From Trebonia sp963771985 (lineage in GTDB: Bacteria; Actinomycetota; Actinomycetes; Streptosporangiales; Streptosporangiaceae), in the NCBI GenBank assembly GCA_963771985.1, contig CAVYVO010000028.1, positions 124,001 to 188,000 of the forward strand: a stretch of DNA of 64,000 bases, read 5' to 3'. Below the pieces are notes generated by a model. It was not told the DNA's origin. It made no database searches and worked only from the letters and a program-made list of their open reading frames with translations. The translations under genes were made by a program, and so were the position numbers. This document shows, piece after piece, positions 25,450 through 34,474 of this stretch (position 1 is its first letter; each line of letters opens with the position of its first letter).

Positions 25450-26612
25450 CGCGGGCGGGCACGGGGGTTCCGGGTAGCGCGCGCCACCGGGGTGCAATCG
25501 GAGATGGAGCTGGCATTCGCCGGGCTGCATCAGCTGTGCGCGCCGATGCTGGATCACCTCGATCTCGTGCCTGCCCCGCAGCGCAAGGCGCTGCGGACCG
25601 CGTTCGGGATCAGCTCTGGCCCGCCGCCGGACCGGTTCCTGGTCGGGCTGGCCGTGCTGAGCCTGCTGTCGGAGGTGGCCGGAGACCTACCTCGACGCCC
25701 GGGCCCTGCCGCGGCCACTGCACCCCGGGCCGGTGGAACTGCTGCTCGACGGACTGGCGCTGCTGATCACCGACGGCCCGGCCGCCGCGGCACCGCCGTT
25801 GCGGCAAACGGTCAGTGTCTTCGTCGGCGCCGACATCTCCGTGGGCGAGGGACTGCGGTGGGGCTGGATGGCGATGGCGGTCACCAACGCCCTGTGGGAC
25901 GACGACGGCTGGCGTGCGGTCCTCGCCCGGCACCTGGAGATCATCCGGAACGTAGGCTCGCTCGACCGGCTGCCCATCTGCCTGGCCGCCATGGGCACGG
26001 CCGCCGTGTGGAGTGGTGACTTCGAGGCGGCCGCGTCCGTGATAGCGGAGGGTGATGCGATCTCCGAAGCGACCGGGACCCGCATCGCACCCTTTGCCTC
26101 CATGCTCCTTGGCTCTCTCCAGGGCCGGGAAGCCGAGGTCACCCCGCTGATCGAGGCCATCATCACCGCGATGCACGGGAGGCGGCCCGGCAGGCCAGCG
26201 AGGATACCCCTGAGCTCTATGTCTCCATGTGGGCGTTGTCCGAGCTGATCGAGGCCGCCGCGCGCAGCGGGCATCTCCACCTCGCCGCCGATGCGCTCGA
26301 GCGGCTGACGGAAACGACCCAGGCCGGGGACACCGACTTCGGACTGGGCATCGAGGCGCGCTCACGCGCACTCTTGAGTCAGGGCCAGGCTGCCGAGGAC
26401 TTGTACCGCGAGGCGATCGACCGGCTCGGTCGCACCAAGCTCCGTCCGGAGCTCGCTCGCGTCCATCGCTCTACGGCGAATGGCTGCGCCGGGAGAACCG
26501 CCGCGCCGCCGCCCGCGCGCGGCTGCGCACCGCCCACGACATCGGGGTCAGCTCGCGCCGGGAGCTGACCGCGGCGCTGGCACAGCTCAGCCAGGCCGGC
26601 CTGTCAGCCTAG
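25450..26612 (+). pseudogene. Decayed LuxR-family regulator with AAA ATPase domain
   Basis: Pieces of a large LuxR-type ATPase regulator (normally ~900 residues) occur in successive frames. ESEMELAFAGLHQLCAP-like sequence to VGLAVLSLLSEVA (about 25490-25685) is followed by YLDA and LLLDGLALLITDG (from about 25690) after an internal deletion. MWALSELIEAAARSGHLHLA (about 26227-26465) and LYGEWLRRENRRAAARARL (about 26470-26545) lie in two further frames. The P-loop and the C-terminal LuxR helix-turn-helix are missing; only a few residues of the linker (ELTAALAQL) remain before a stop at 26612. At least three frame changes and two deletions make function very unlikely. Confidence 0.75.
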
Positions 26613-26755
26613 TCACGCGCCGCCGGCCAGCCGACCTGTATCCCGTGGGCGCGCAAGGCCCGCCCGCCGCCGCCACCCCGGCCCGCCCGGAACGCCCCGG
26701 CGTGACGGATACCTTGCCGCAAGTTCGCTCTGCGCTGAGGTACCTGGCGGGCCGC

Positions 26756-28318
26756 TCAGGTCCGAGCAGTGGCCGGTGCCTGGGAATCCGGCGCATTAGC
26801 GGTCCTGGGCGCGGCGCCCTCCCGCATGACGAAGTCCTTGCTCCGGATCAGCAGCAGCGCGCAGACCCCGCCCACCAGCGCCAGGGTCGCCGTGATGTAC
26901 AGCAGGTCGTTGAGGCCGGAGGCGAAGCTGGACCGTAGCGCGAGCGCTGTGGCCCCGCGGTCAGCGGCGGGAACGGACGCCAGCACGTGCCCGACCGATC
27001 CTTGCCGGACAGCTGCCGCGATCGTCCCGGCCGAGCCCGCCAGCGACGGGGGCAGCATTGACGCCAGGTGTGACTGCATTGCCGAGACGAAGATCGAGCC
27101 GAGCGCGGCGATGCCGGTGGCGATGCCGATCTGGCGGAACGTCGCGTTGGTCCCGGATGCCATGCCCGCCTGGTGCGGCGGCACGACGCCGATGGCGGTG
27201 GAGGCCAGCGGCGGGTTGACCATGCCGGAGCCGAGTCCGGCGATGATGAACCCGGGGACCAGGTGCGTCCAGGAGCTGGTGCCGGTCAGCCCGGCCATCA
27301 CGATCAGCCCGATGCCGACCAGCAGCAGGCCCGGCCCGATGAGCCAGCGGACCGGCATGTGCTCGCTCAGCCGCCCCGCCGCGGTCGCGGTGACCAGCGT
27401 GGCCAGCGTGATGACCGACACCCGCAGGCCTGCTCCCAGGGCCGAGTACCCGAGGATGTCCTGCAGGTAGATCACCAGGTACAGCAGCACCGCGTACAGT
27501 GACCCGTTCATCGCGAACGCCGAGATGGAGCCGCCCGCGAACGTCGGGACCCGCAGCAGCCGGACGTCGAACATCGGGTTCGCGACCCTGGTCTCGGCCA
27601 CCACGAACGCGGCGAGCAGCACGATGCCAACCGCGAGGCAGGTGAGGACCCCGGTGTCCGTCCATGAGGTCTCGCTGGCCCGGATGAGACCGTAGATGAG
27701 GCTGACCAGCCCGGTCGTGAGCAGCCCGAACCCGGTCCAGTCGGGCCTGGTGGGCTGAGGCGCGCGGGATTCCTCGACCCGCCAGATGGTCACGACCAGC
27801 GCGAATATGCCGATCGGGATGTTGACGAGGAAGATCCCGCGCCAGTCCCAGCCCGTCGTGATCAGGCCGCCGAGCACCGGCCCGGCCGCGGTGGCGATGC
27901 CGGTGACCGCGCCCCAGATGCCGAACGCTGTGCCACGGTCCTTGCCGCGGAAGCTGTGGCCGAGCAGCGCCAGCGAGGTGGCGAAGACGATTGCCCCGCC
28001 GATGCCCTGGCCGCACCGGGATAGGATCATCATCAGCGGGTTCGCCGCCAGGCCGCACAGCAGCGACCCGAGGGTGAAGATCGTCAGCCCGATCGCGAAC
28101 AGCCGCTTGCGCCCGTACCGGTCGGCCAGCGCCCCCGAGGTGAGCAGCAGCGATGCAAGCGTCAGCGCGTACGCGTCCAGGGTCCACTGCACGTCACTGA
28201 AAGACGCATGCAGCCCGGCCTGGATGGCCGGCTGGGCCACCACCACGATGGTGACGTCGAGCAGCAGCATGAAGGTGCCCAGCAGGACCGCGATCAGGGT
28301 CCACCACTTCTTGTCCAT
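26756..28318 (-). CDS. DHA2-family (14-TMS) MFS drug exporter
   Basis: Major facilitator protein of 520 residues with about 14 hydrophobic helices, the EmrB/QacA arrangement. Motif C-like VLGGLITTGWDWRGIFLVNIP and the N-terminal LDVTIVVVAQPAIQ are diagnostic for DHA2 proton-driven multidrug exporters. ADRYGRKRLF after helix 2 is motif A. The start MDKKWWTLIAVLLGTFMLLL is clear. It is divergent from an AsnC-type regulator across 110 bp, which probably controls it. Drug specificity cannot be read from the sequence. Confidence 0.9.
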   Translation of the reverse strand: MDKKWWTLIAVLLGTFMLLLDVTIVVVAQPAIQAGLHASFSDVQWTLDAYALTLASLLLTSGALADRYGRKRLFAIGLTIFTLGSLLCGLAANPLMMILSRCGQGIGGAIVFATSLALLGHSFRGKDRGTAFGIWGAVTGIATAAGPVLGGLITTGWDWRGIFLVNIPIGIFALVVTIWRVEESRAPQPTRPDWTGFGLLTTGLVSLIYGLIRASETSWTDTGVLTCLAVGIVLLAAFVVAETRVANPMFDVRLLRVPTFAGGSISAFAMNGSLYAVLLYLVIYLQDILGYSALGAGLRVSVITLATLVTATAAGRLSEHMPVRWLIGPGLLLVGIGLIVMAGLTGTSSWTHLVPGFIIAGLGSGMVNPPLASTAIGVVPPHQAGMASGTNATFRQIGIATGIAALGSIFVSAMQSHLASMLPPSLAGSAGTIAAAVRQGSVGHVLASVPAADRGATALALRSSFASGLNDLLYITATLALVGGVCALLLIRSKDFVMREGAAPRTANAPDSQAPATART

Positions 28319-28354
28319 TGCCTTGATTCTCCTCGCGTGCCTTCCTCAGCTATC

Positions 28355-28371
28355 GTGCCTGGCAGGGGCAC
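28355..28371. promoter_or_regulatory. Candidate operator between exporter and AsnC-type regulator
   Basis: GTGCC-N7-GGCAC inverted repeat in the 110-bp divergent promoter region of the drug exporter and the regulator. The placement fits an AsnC-type site controlling both genes. The short arms could arise by chance in GC-rich DNA. Confidence 0.35.
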
Positions 28372-28428
28372 CAGACTCCAACTTTCGACGCGGTTATGCC
28401 GGATCCTGACATCTGAAGGGAGCGAGGC

Positions 28429-29445
28429 GTGGAAACTGACGGCCTCGACGAGGTGGACCGGCAGCTCGTCCATGCCCTCGTGATCGCGCCCCGGGCGCCG
28501 TTCAAGCTGTTCGCCGACGTGACCGGAGTCTCCGACCGGACCATCGCGCGGCGCTACCGGAAGCTCGTCTCGGCCTTCGGGCTGCGCGTCACCGGGGTCC
28601 TCAACAGCGAGCGCCTCGGCTGGACCGACTGGTGTATCCGGCTGCAGGTCATGCCGGGCCACGCCGATGGCATCGCGCAGGCCCTGGCGCGACGGCCGGA
28701 CACCCGGTGGATCACCCTGGCCTCCGGCGGCACCGAGATCACCTGCGTGCTGCAGGTGCGCACCGCTGAGCAGCGTGACGATCTCTTCCTGCGCGGCCTG
28801 CCGGGCAGCCGCCGGGTCACCCAGATCACCGCCCAGTCGCTCCTGTGCCAGTACAGCCGGCTGGAGTGGGCCGGCATCACCAGCACGCTGTCGCCCGGCC
28901 AGGTCGCCGCGCTGCGGGCCAGCGGCGGGTACCCGGAGAACGTGCTACGCGACCCCCTGCCCGCGCAGGACGCGGAAGTCGAGCCGGTGTCCCTGCACCC
29001 CGACGACCACCTGCTCCTGGCCGAGCTCGCCAGGGACGGGCGGGCGGCGCACGCCGCGCTCGCCGCGGCCCTGCACTGGCACGAGTCGACCGTGCGCCGC
29101 CGGATCGAGGAGCTTCAGCAGCAGCAGGCGCTGTACTTCGACGTCGACGTCCGCGAGGACTTCCGAAACGCGCGCTTGGCTGCGCTCCTCTGGCTCACGG
29201 TGGAGCCCGCGCATCTCGACGAGACGGGCCGGGCGATAGCCCGCCACCCCGAGGTCCCGTTCGCCGCCGCCACCACGGGTCACACGAACCTGGTCGTCAG
29301 CGCCCGGTTCCGCGGCACACGGCACATGTACCACTACATCACCGCCCGGCTGACCGGGCTGTCTGGCATCAGGTCCCTGGAGACCTCGCCCATCATCGGC
29401 AGGTTCAAGCAGGCCGGCCCCGCGACCCCAGGGCTCAGCGGCTGA
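28429..29445 (+). CDS. Lrp/AsnC-family regulator with two AsnC units
   Basis: Regulator of 338 residues, about twice the length of a normal Lrp protein. The first half has a helix-turn-helix (LFADVTGVSDRTIARRYRKL, about residues 26-45) followed by a ligand-type domain. The second half repeats the plan (LLAELARDGRAAHAALAAAL to WHESTVRRRIEEL, about residues 190-225) with another effector-like domain. GTG 28429 follows GAAGGGAGCGAG. The divergent DHA2 exporter is its likely target. The ligand is unknown, probably an amino acid or an exported compound. Confidence 0.85.
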   Translation: METDGLDEVDRQLVHALVIAPRAPFKLFADVTGVSDRTIARRYRKLVSAFGLRVTGVLNSERLGWTDWCIRLQVMPGHADGIAQALARRPDTRWITLASGGTEITCVLQVRTAEQRDDLFLRGLPGSRRVTQITAQSLLCQYSRLEWAGITSTLSPGQVAALRASGGYPENVLRDPLPAQDAEVEPVSLHPDDHLLLAELARDGRAAHAALAAALHWHESTVRRRIEELQQQQALYFDVDVREDFRNARLAALLWLTVEPAHLDETGRAIARHPEVPFAAATTGHTNLVVSARFRGTRHMYHYITARLTGLSGIRSLETSPIIGRFKQAGPATPGLSG

Positions 29446-29536
29446 ACGCCGCCGCCCCGCGCCGCAGAATCCTCGACACCACCAAGCCGACCCCGAGAGG
29501 GCCATTGCCGAGCGCTGCGCACACCCGCATGGGACG

Positions 29537-29577
29537 CAACAAGCCCCTGGCCGTATACGCGCTGATCAGGGGCTTGT
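29537..29577. terminator. Intrinsic terminator between AsnC-type gene and tRNA-Tyr
   Basis: Arms AACAAGCCCCTG (29537-29548) and CAGGGGCTTGTT (29566-29577) pair perfectly over 12 bp with a 17-nt loop and lead into TT, giving TTTT on the plus strand. It would end transcription of the regulator gene and, from the other side, of the tRNA gene. Confidence 0.8.
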
Positions 29578-29588
29578 TTTGGGTGGTG

Positions 29589-29670
29589 TGGCAGGTGTTG
29601 GGTTCGAACCAACGTAGGCTTAGCCGACGGTTTTACAGACCGCTCCCTTTGGCCACTCGGGCAACCTGCC
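29589..29670 (-). tRNA. tRNA-Tyr (anticodon GTA)
   Basis: An 82-nt cloverleaf with a long variable arm reads on the minus strand. The acceptor stem GGCAGGT pairs with ACCTGCC and the discriminator is A. The anticodon arm is CGGT-CTGTAAA-ACCG with anticodon GTA at 29634-29636, and the T arm is GTTGG-TTCGAAC-CCAAC. The long variable arm and the GTA anticodon identify tyrosine. CCA is not encoded; the next bases read CAC. Confidence 0.95.
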
Positions 29671-29811
29671 AAGTGCCGCCGCGTGAGGACAGCAGAGAGA
29701 AGAATAGCGGACAAGACGAGTGGTTGCGACGCCGACCGCCGGGCAACTCGCTGACACATCCGTGACACGTCCGTGTGACGATCACCACCGTACCCGTCTA
29801 ACCTGTGGATC

Positions 29812-30306
29812 ATGCCCAGCGAGTCCAGCTTTGACATCGTCAGCAAGATCGACCGCCAGGAAGCCGACAACGCGCTTAACCAGGCGGCCAAGGAGATCAG
29901 CACGCGGTTCGACTTCCGCGGCGTAGGCGCGTCCATCGCCTGGTCGGGCGAGCACGGGGTGGAGATCCGCGCGAACAGCGAGGAGCGGGCCAACGCCGTC
30001 CTCGACGTCTTCAAGGAGAAACTGGTCAAGCGCGGGGTCTCCCTCAAGCACCTGGACGCCGCCGAGCCGCGGGTGTCCGGCAAGGAGTACCGCATCTCGA
30101 TCACTCTGAAGGAGGGCATCTCCCAGGAGAACGCGAAGAAGGTCTCCAAGATCATCAGGGACGAGGGCCCGAGCGGGGTCCGCGCCCAGGTGCAGGGCGA
30201 GGAGCTCCGGGTCTCGTCGAAGAAGAAGGACGATCTGCAAGCCGTGATCAGCCTGCTCAAGTCCAAGGACTTCGACTTCGCACTCCAGTTCACCAACTAC
30301 CGCTAA
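29812..30306 (+). CDS. yajQ: YajQ/DUF520 family nucleotide-binding protein
   Basis: Protein of 164 residues of the widespread YajQ (DUF520) family, two RRM-like folds with nucleic-acid or nucleotide binding. Some members bind cyclic di-GMP. The signatures are at both ends: SFDIVSKIDRQEADNALNQA and TRFDFRG at the N-terminus, and GKEYRISITLKEGISQENAK with LKSKDFDFALQFTNYR at the C-terminus. The length is exactly typical. It stands alone after tRNA-Tyr and is followed by a cluster of palindromic repeats. The exact physiological role is unsettled. Confidence 0.93.
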   Translation: MPSESSFDIVSKIDRQEADNALNQAAKEISTRFDFRGVGASIAWSGEHGVEIRANSEERANAVLDVFKEKLVKRGVSLKHLDAAEPRVSGKEYRISITLKEGISQENAKKVSKIIRDEGPSGVRAQVQGEELRVSSKKKDDLQAVISLLKSKDFDFALQFTNYR

Positions 30307-30328
30307 GCCGCCGCCCCCGCCATAGGCC

Positions 30329-30418
30329 GATTGCGCAATCGACCACACTAGAGCAGGTCGATTGCGCAGTCGACCCACCGAGACGGGGCCGCGGAGCAGG
30401 TCGATTGCGCAATCGACC
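30329..30418. repeat. Cluster of three GGTCGATTGCGCAATCGACC-type palindromes
   Basis: Copies at 30329-30340 (core only, followed by GACCACACTAG), 30357-30376 (one base changed) and 30399-30418 (perfect 20-bp palindrome) lie between yajQ and htpX. The same palindrome occurs at 35266-35283, forms one end of the element at 35352-35597, and in diverged form one end of the element at 6089-6479. This cluster looks like stacked ends of that repeat family. Confidence 0.8.
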
Positions 30419-30471
30419 CCGTCGAGGGGAGGCCGCGGGGCAGGTTGAGGGTGGGTCGCGGAGCAGCCGCG

Positions 30472-31242
30472 TCAGCGGGGGTAGCCGGCCAGGGCTTCGA
30501 GGCGGCGGACCCGTTCGCCGGTCGGCGGGTGGGTCAGGAACAGCCTGCCGAATCCCCCGTACGGGAACGGGTGGGCGATCATCAGGTGGCTCGCCGCGGC
30601 CAGGCACCCGCGCGGGCGCAGCGGCAGCGCCGCGGCCTGCATGTCGATCCGCCGCAGCGCGCTGGCCAGCGCCATCGGGTCCCCGGTCAGCAGGGCCCCC
30701 TCGGCGTCCGCGTGGTATTCCCGGCCGGTGGACGCGGTGAGCTGCAGCAGCAGCAGCGATGACAGCGGGCAGAACGCGACCAGCGACGCCAGCCCGGCCG
30801 ACCACGACGACACGACGATGTCCCGCCGCTGCACGTGGGCCAGCTCGTGCGCGACGACGGCGCGCAGCTCTTCCGCCGAAAGCACCCGGAGCAGTCCTTC
30901 GGTGCAGCAGATCGCGGCCGACCGCGTGCTGCACCCGACCGTGAGGATGTTGGGCTGCATCGCGGGAGACACGAACAGCCGGGGCACCGGCAGCTTGGCG
31001 GAGTAGCACAGCTCCCGCACCAGCTCGTAAAGCTCGGGCCGCTCCACCTCGCTGACAGGGCGTGCGCGGAGGGCAGTCAGCACCTTCCGTTCGGAATGAA
31101 AATAAACGATCCAGCCGAGCGCGAAAATGAGGGCACTGGCGACAGCGAGCCCGGCCATGCCGAACCACACCGCGCTCGTCAGCAGGGCAATACCGCTCAC
31201 CGCGACGGCCAGTATCGCCGCGCGCAGCCCGTAGCAGTGCAC
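30472..31242 (-). CDS. htpX: HtpX-like M48 zinc metalloprotease
   Basis: Membrane-bound zinc protease of 256 residues from GTG 31242, which follows GGGAGGGGA. Two hydrophobic helices at the N-terminus precede the catalytic site HELAH (zinc ligands; Glu is catalytic). The third ligand Glu lies in GREYHADAEGA about 50 residues later, and another hydrophobic pair sits between them. Family members remove misfolded membrane proteins. A much longer frame continues upstream, but it is antisense to korA and is not part of the gene. The next gene upstream, korA, is divergent. Confidence 0.85.
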   Translation of the reverse strand: MHCYGLRAAILAVAVSGIALLTSAVWFGMAGLAVASALIFALGWIVYFHSERKVLTALRARPVSEVERPELYELVRELCYSAKLPVPRLFVSPAMQPNILTVGCSTRSAAICCTEGLLRVLSAEELRAVVAHELAHVQRRDIVVSSWSAGLASLVAFCPLSSLLLLQLTASTGREYHADAEGALLTGDPMALASALRRIDMQAAALPLRPRGCLAAASHLMIAHPFPYGGFGRLFLTHPPTGERVRRLEALAGYPR

Positions 31243-31548
31243 GGCCGTTTCCCCTCCCTTGACGACCGCTGCGGCCAGTTGGCCACCCTCAGCGTAAAGC
31301 CGCAGCTCGTATGGTTCAACGGCCGCACGCGACCGCCGGGTTCCCGGAAACGGGAGGATCCGACGTATGCGGCGAAACGACACTCGTGCGCAACGTGGGA
31401 TTAACCACACGCGACTCAGCCGACGAGAAGTTCTCCTCAGTACCCGAAACCTCGTAGAATTAAACCCTGTCCTGCACTCACGCCCCCGGCCGTAGGGGTG
31501 GTGCTGCATAGGGGCGCCCGGCCTGGCGTGCGGAGGAGGCTTTACGCT
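31243..31548. other. Divergent promoter region of htpX and korA
   Basis: About 305 bp without a gene. It must contain the promoters of htpX (minus) and korA (plus). A TAGAAT at 31455-31460 could be a -10 box for korA, but no good -35 box is visible. No long repeats are seen. Confidence 0.5.
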
Positions 31549-33402
31549 GTGACCAAGCAGGTCCAGGAGCTTGACCACGTAATCATCCGGTTCGCCGGGG
31601 ACTCCGGTGACGGCATGCAGCTCACCGGTGACAGGTTCACCCAGGAAACCGCCGTCTTCGGGAATGACCTGTCGACGCTGCCGAACTTCCCGGCCGAGAT
31701 CCGCGCGCCCGCCGGAACGCTCCCCGGCGTGAGCAGCTTCCAGCTGCACTTCGCGGACCACGACATCCTCACGCCCGGCGACGCGCCGGACGTGCTGGTC
31801 GCCATGAACCCGGCGGCGCTGAAGGCGAACCTCAAGGACTTGCCGCGGGGCAAGGACCTGATCGTCAACACCGACGAGTTCACCAAGCGCAACCTGGCGA
31901 AGGTCGGGTTCGACAAGAACCCGCTCGAAGACGGGTCCCTCGACCAGTACAGCGTGCACCCGGTGCCGCTGACCTCGCTGACCGTCAAGGCCCTCGAACA
32001 GCTCGACATCACCCGCAAGGACGCCGAGCGCGCCAAGAACATGTTCGCCCTCGGCCTGTTGTCCTGGCTGTACGGGCGTCCCGCGGAAAACACGCTGGCG
32101 TTCCTGCAGGCCAAGTTCGGCCGCCGGCCGGAGATCTTGAAGGCGAACGTGACCGCCTTCAACGCGGGCTGGAATTACGGCGAGACCACCGAGGACTTCT
32201 CGGTCCGCTACGAGGTCAGGCCGGCCGCGCTCAAGCCCGGCAAGTACCGGAACATCACGGGCAACACCGCCCTGGCGTACGGCCTGATCGCCGCGGGCCA
32301 GCTGGCCAAGCTGCCGCTGTTCCTCGGCTCCTACCCGATCACGCCGGCCTCCGACATCCTGCACGAGCTCGCCAAGCACAAGAAGTTCGGCGTCCGGACG
32401 TTCCAGGCCGAGGACGAGATCGCGAGCGTCGGTTCGGCGCTGGGGGCGGCGTTCGGCGGCGCGCTGGCGGTGACGACGACCTCCGGCCCGGGCATGGCGC
32501 TCAAGGCGGAGACCGTGGGCCTGGCCGTGTCCGTCGAGCTCCCGCTCATCGTCGTCGACGTGCAGCGCGCGGGGCCGTCCACCGGCATGCCGACCAAGAC
32601 CGAGCAGGCGGACCTGCTGATGGCGCTCTTCGGCCGCAACGGCGAGTCGCCGGTGCCGGTAGTGGCCGCCGCCAGCCCGTCGGACTGCTTTTTCGCGGCG
32701 ATCGAGGCGGCGCGGATCGCGGTCACCTACCGGACGCCGGTCATCCTGCTGTCCGACGGCTACCTGGCCAACGGCTCCGAGCCGTGGCTCATCCCGGACG
32801 TCGCCACGCTGCCGGACCTCAGCATTGAGTTCTCGTTCGCCGCGGCTGACGCAGGCGGCGGGGAGTTCCAGCCGTTCCGGCGCGACCCGGTGACGCTGGC
32901 CAGGCCGTGGGCCGTCCCTGGCACGCCGGGCCTCGAGCACCGCATCGGCGGCATCGAGAAGGCCGACGGCAGCGGGACGATCTCCTACGACCCGGACAAC
33001 CACGACCTCATGGTGCGCACCCGGCAGGCCAAGGTCGACGGCATCGCGTCGTCCATCCCGCCGCTGGAGGTCGACGACCCGACCGGCGACGCGAAGGTCC
33101 TGGTCCTCGGCTGGGGCTCTACCTACGGCTCCATCGGCGCCGGGGTCCGGCGGGTGCGCCGCGCGGGCCACGCGGTCGCACAGGCACACCTGCGGCACCT
33201 GAACCCGTTCCCGGCCAACCTCGGCGAGGTGCTGCGCCGCTACGACAAGGTGCTGGTACCCGAGATCAACCTCGGCCAGCTCGCGCTGCTGCTGCGCGGC
33301 CGATTCCTGGTCGACGTCATCTCGTACAACCGAGTGCGGGGGCTGCCGTTCCGTGCCGCTGAGCTGGCTGAGGCGATTGAGGAAGTGATCGCACATGCAT
33401 GA
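31549..33402 (+). CDS. korA: 2-oxoglutarate:ferredoxin oxidoreductase, alpha subunit
   Basis: Subunit of the two-subunit 2-oxoacid:ferredoxin oxidoreductase, which converts 2-oxoglutarate and CoA to succinyl-CoA and reduces ferredoxin in the TCA cycle. The 617 residues from GTG 31549 (GGAGGAGG lies 10 nt upstream) fuse the gamma domain (RFAGDSGDGMQLTGDRF at the start) to the alpha domain (GSYPITPASDILHELAKHK, then FQAEDEIASVGSALGA and TTSGPGMALKAE). This layout is that of actinobacterial and mycobacterial KorA. The stop overlaps korB by 8 bases. An upstream GTG at 31498 is less likely. Confidence 0.92.
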   Translation: MTKQVQELDHVIIRFAGDSGDGMQLTGDRFTQETAVFGNDLSTLPNFPAEIRAPAGTLPGVSSFQLHFADHDILTPGDAPDVLVAMNPAALKANLKDLPRGKDLIVNTDEFTKRNLAKVGFDKNPLEDGSLDQYSVHPVPLTSLTVKALEQLDITRKDAERAKNMFALGLLSWLYGRPAENTLAFLQAKFGRRPEILKANVTAFNAGWNYGETTEDFSVRYEVRPAALKPGKYRNITGNTALAYGLIAAGQLAKLPLFLGSYPITPASDILHELAKHKKFGVRTFQAEDEIASVGSALGAAFGGALAVTTTSGPGMALKAETVGLAVSVELPLIVVDVQRAGPSTGMPTKTEQADLLMALFGRNGESPVPVVAAASPSDCFFAAIEAARIAVTYRTPVILLSDGYLANGSEPWLIPDVATLPDLSIEFSFAAADAGGGEFQPFRRDPVTLARPWAVPGTPGLEHRIGGIEKADGSGTISYDPDNHDLMVRTRQAKVDGIASSIPPLEVDDPTGDAKVLVLGWGSTYGSIGAGVRRVRRAGHAVAQAHLRHLNPFPANLGEVLRRYDKVLVPEINLGQLALLLRGRFLVDVISYNRVRGLPFRAAELAEAIEEVIAHA

Positions 33403-34462
33403 GGAAATGCACGGTATCCCGAACGGAAGCGGGCGCCTCGCCTCCCTGCAGCTCGTACCGAAGGCGACGGGGCTGGCCGCCAAGGACTTCAAGTCCGACC
33501 AGGAAGTCCGCTGGTGCCCCGGCTGCGGCGACTACGCGATCCTCGCGGCCTTCCAGTCGTTCCTGCCCGAGCTCGAGGTGCCGCGGGAGAACGTGGTGGT
33601 CATCTCGGGCATCGGCTGCTCCTCACGACTTCCGTACTACGTCAACAGCTTCGGCATGCACTCGATCCACGGGCGGGCGCCCGCGATCGCGACCGGCCTG
33701 GCGACGTCACGGCCCGACCTGTCGGTCTGGGTGATCACCGGCGACGGCGACGCCCTGTCCATCGGCGGCAACCATCTGATCCACGCGCTGCGCCGCAACG
33801 TGAACATCAAGATCCTGCTGTTCAACAACCGGATCTACGGGCTGACCAAGGGCCAGTACTCGCCGACGTCCGAGCAGGGCAAGGTGACGAAGTCGACCCC
33901 GTACGGGTCGCTGGATTACCCCTTCAGCCCAGTGTCTCTCGCTTTGGGGGCGGAGGCCTCGTTCGTGGCCCGGTCGGTGGACTCGGACCGTAAGCACCTG
34001 CAGTCGGTGCTGCGCGCGGCCGCAGACCACCAGGGTGCCGGGTTCATCGAGATCTTCCAAAACTGCCCGATCTTCAACGACGACGCCTTCGCGCCCATCA
34101 AGGAGCCGAAGGCCCCGGGCCTGATCCGGCTGTCGCACGGTGAACCGGTTCGCTTCGGGCCGGACGGGTCGATGGGACTCACCTACGGGCCGTACGGTGC
34201 TTTGATCGCGGTGGAGGTTTCCTCGGTGCCGGAGTCTGAACTGGTCGTACACGACGTGACGCGGACCGACCCCTCCTACGCGTTCGCGCTGTCCCGCCTG
34301 GACCCCGGCGACTTCTCGCACACTGCGATCGGCGTCTTCCGCTCGGTCCCCCGGCCCTCGTACGACGAGCTGATGGCCGACCAGATCGCCACGGCTCGTT
34401 CCGGTGGCGAGGGCGACCTCGCCGCCCTGCTGGCCGGCAACGACACCTGGGAAGTCGCCTGA
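33395..34462 (+). CDS. korB: 2-oxoglutarate:ferredoxin oxidoreductase, beta subunit
   Basis: Thiamine-pyrophosphate-binding beta subunit partnering KorA, 355 residues. The N-terminal WCPGCGDYAIL holds the paired cysteines, and GIGCSSRLPYY follows. The TPP/Mg motif starts with GDGDALSIGGNH and runs to NNRIYGLTKGQYSPT. Together with KorA it gives an oxygen-tolerant alternative to the 2-oxoglutarate dehydrogenase complex, as in mycobacteria. The 8-base overlap with korA indicates cotranscription and coupled translation. An AAA ATPase gene follows 12 bases after the stop. Confidence 0.93.
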   Translation: MHEEMHGIPNGSGRLASLQLVPKATGLAAKDFKSDQEVRWCPGCGDYAILAAFQSFLPELEVPRENVVVISGIGCSSRLPYYVNSFGMHSIHGRAPAIATGLATSRPDLSVWVITGDGDALSIGGNHLIHALRRNVNIKILLFNNRIYGLTKGQYSPTSEQGKVTKSTPYGSLDYPFSPVSLALGAEASFVARSVDSDRKHLQSVLRAAADHQGAGFIEIFQNCPIFNDDAFAPIKEPKAPGLIRLSHGEPVRFGPDGSMGLTYGPYGALIAVEVSSVPESELVVHDVTRTDPSYAFALSRLDPGDFSHTAIGVFRSVPRPSYDELMADQIATARSGGEGDLAALLAGNDTWEVA

Positions 34463-34474
34463 TCGGTTAGGCCG

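Noticed and set aside
31243..33492. Open frame extending htpX upstream by ~750 residues
   Set aside because: The extension is antisense to korA and low in complexity. A GTG with a good ribosome-binding site at 31242 gives a normal HtpX.
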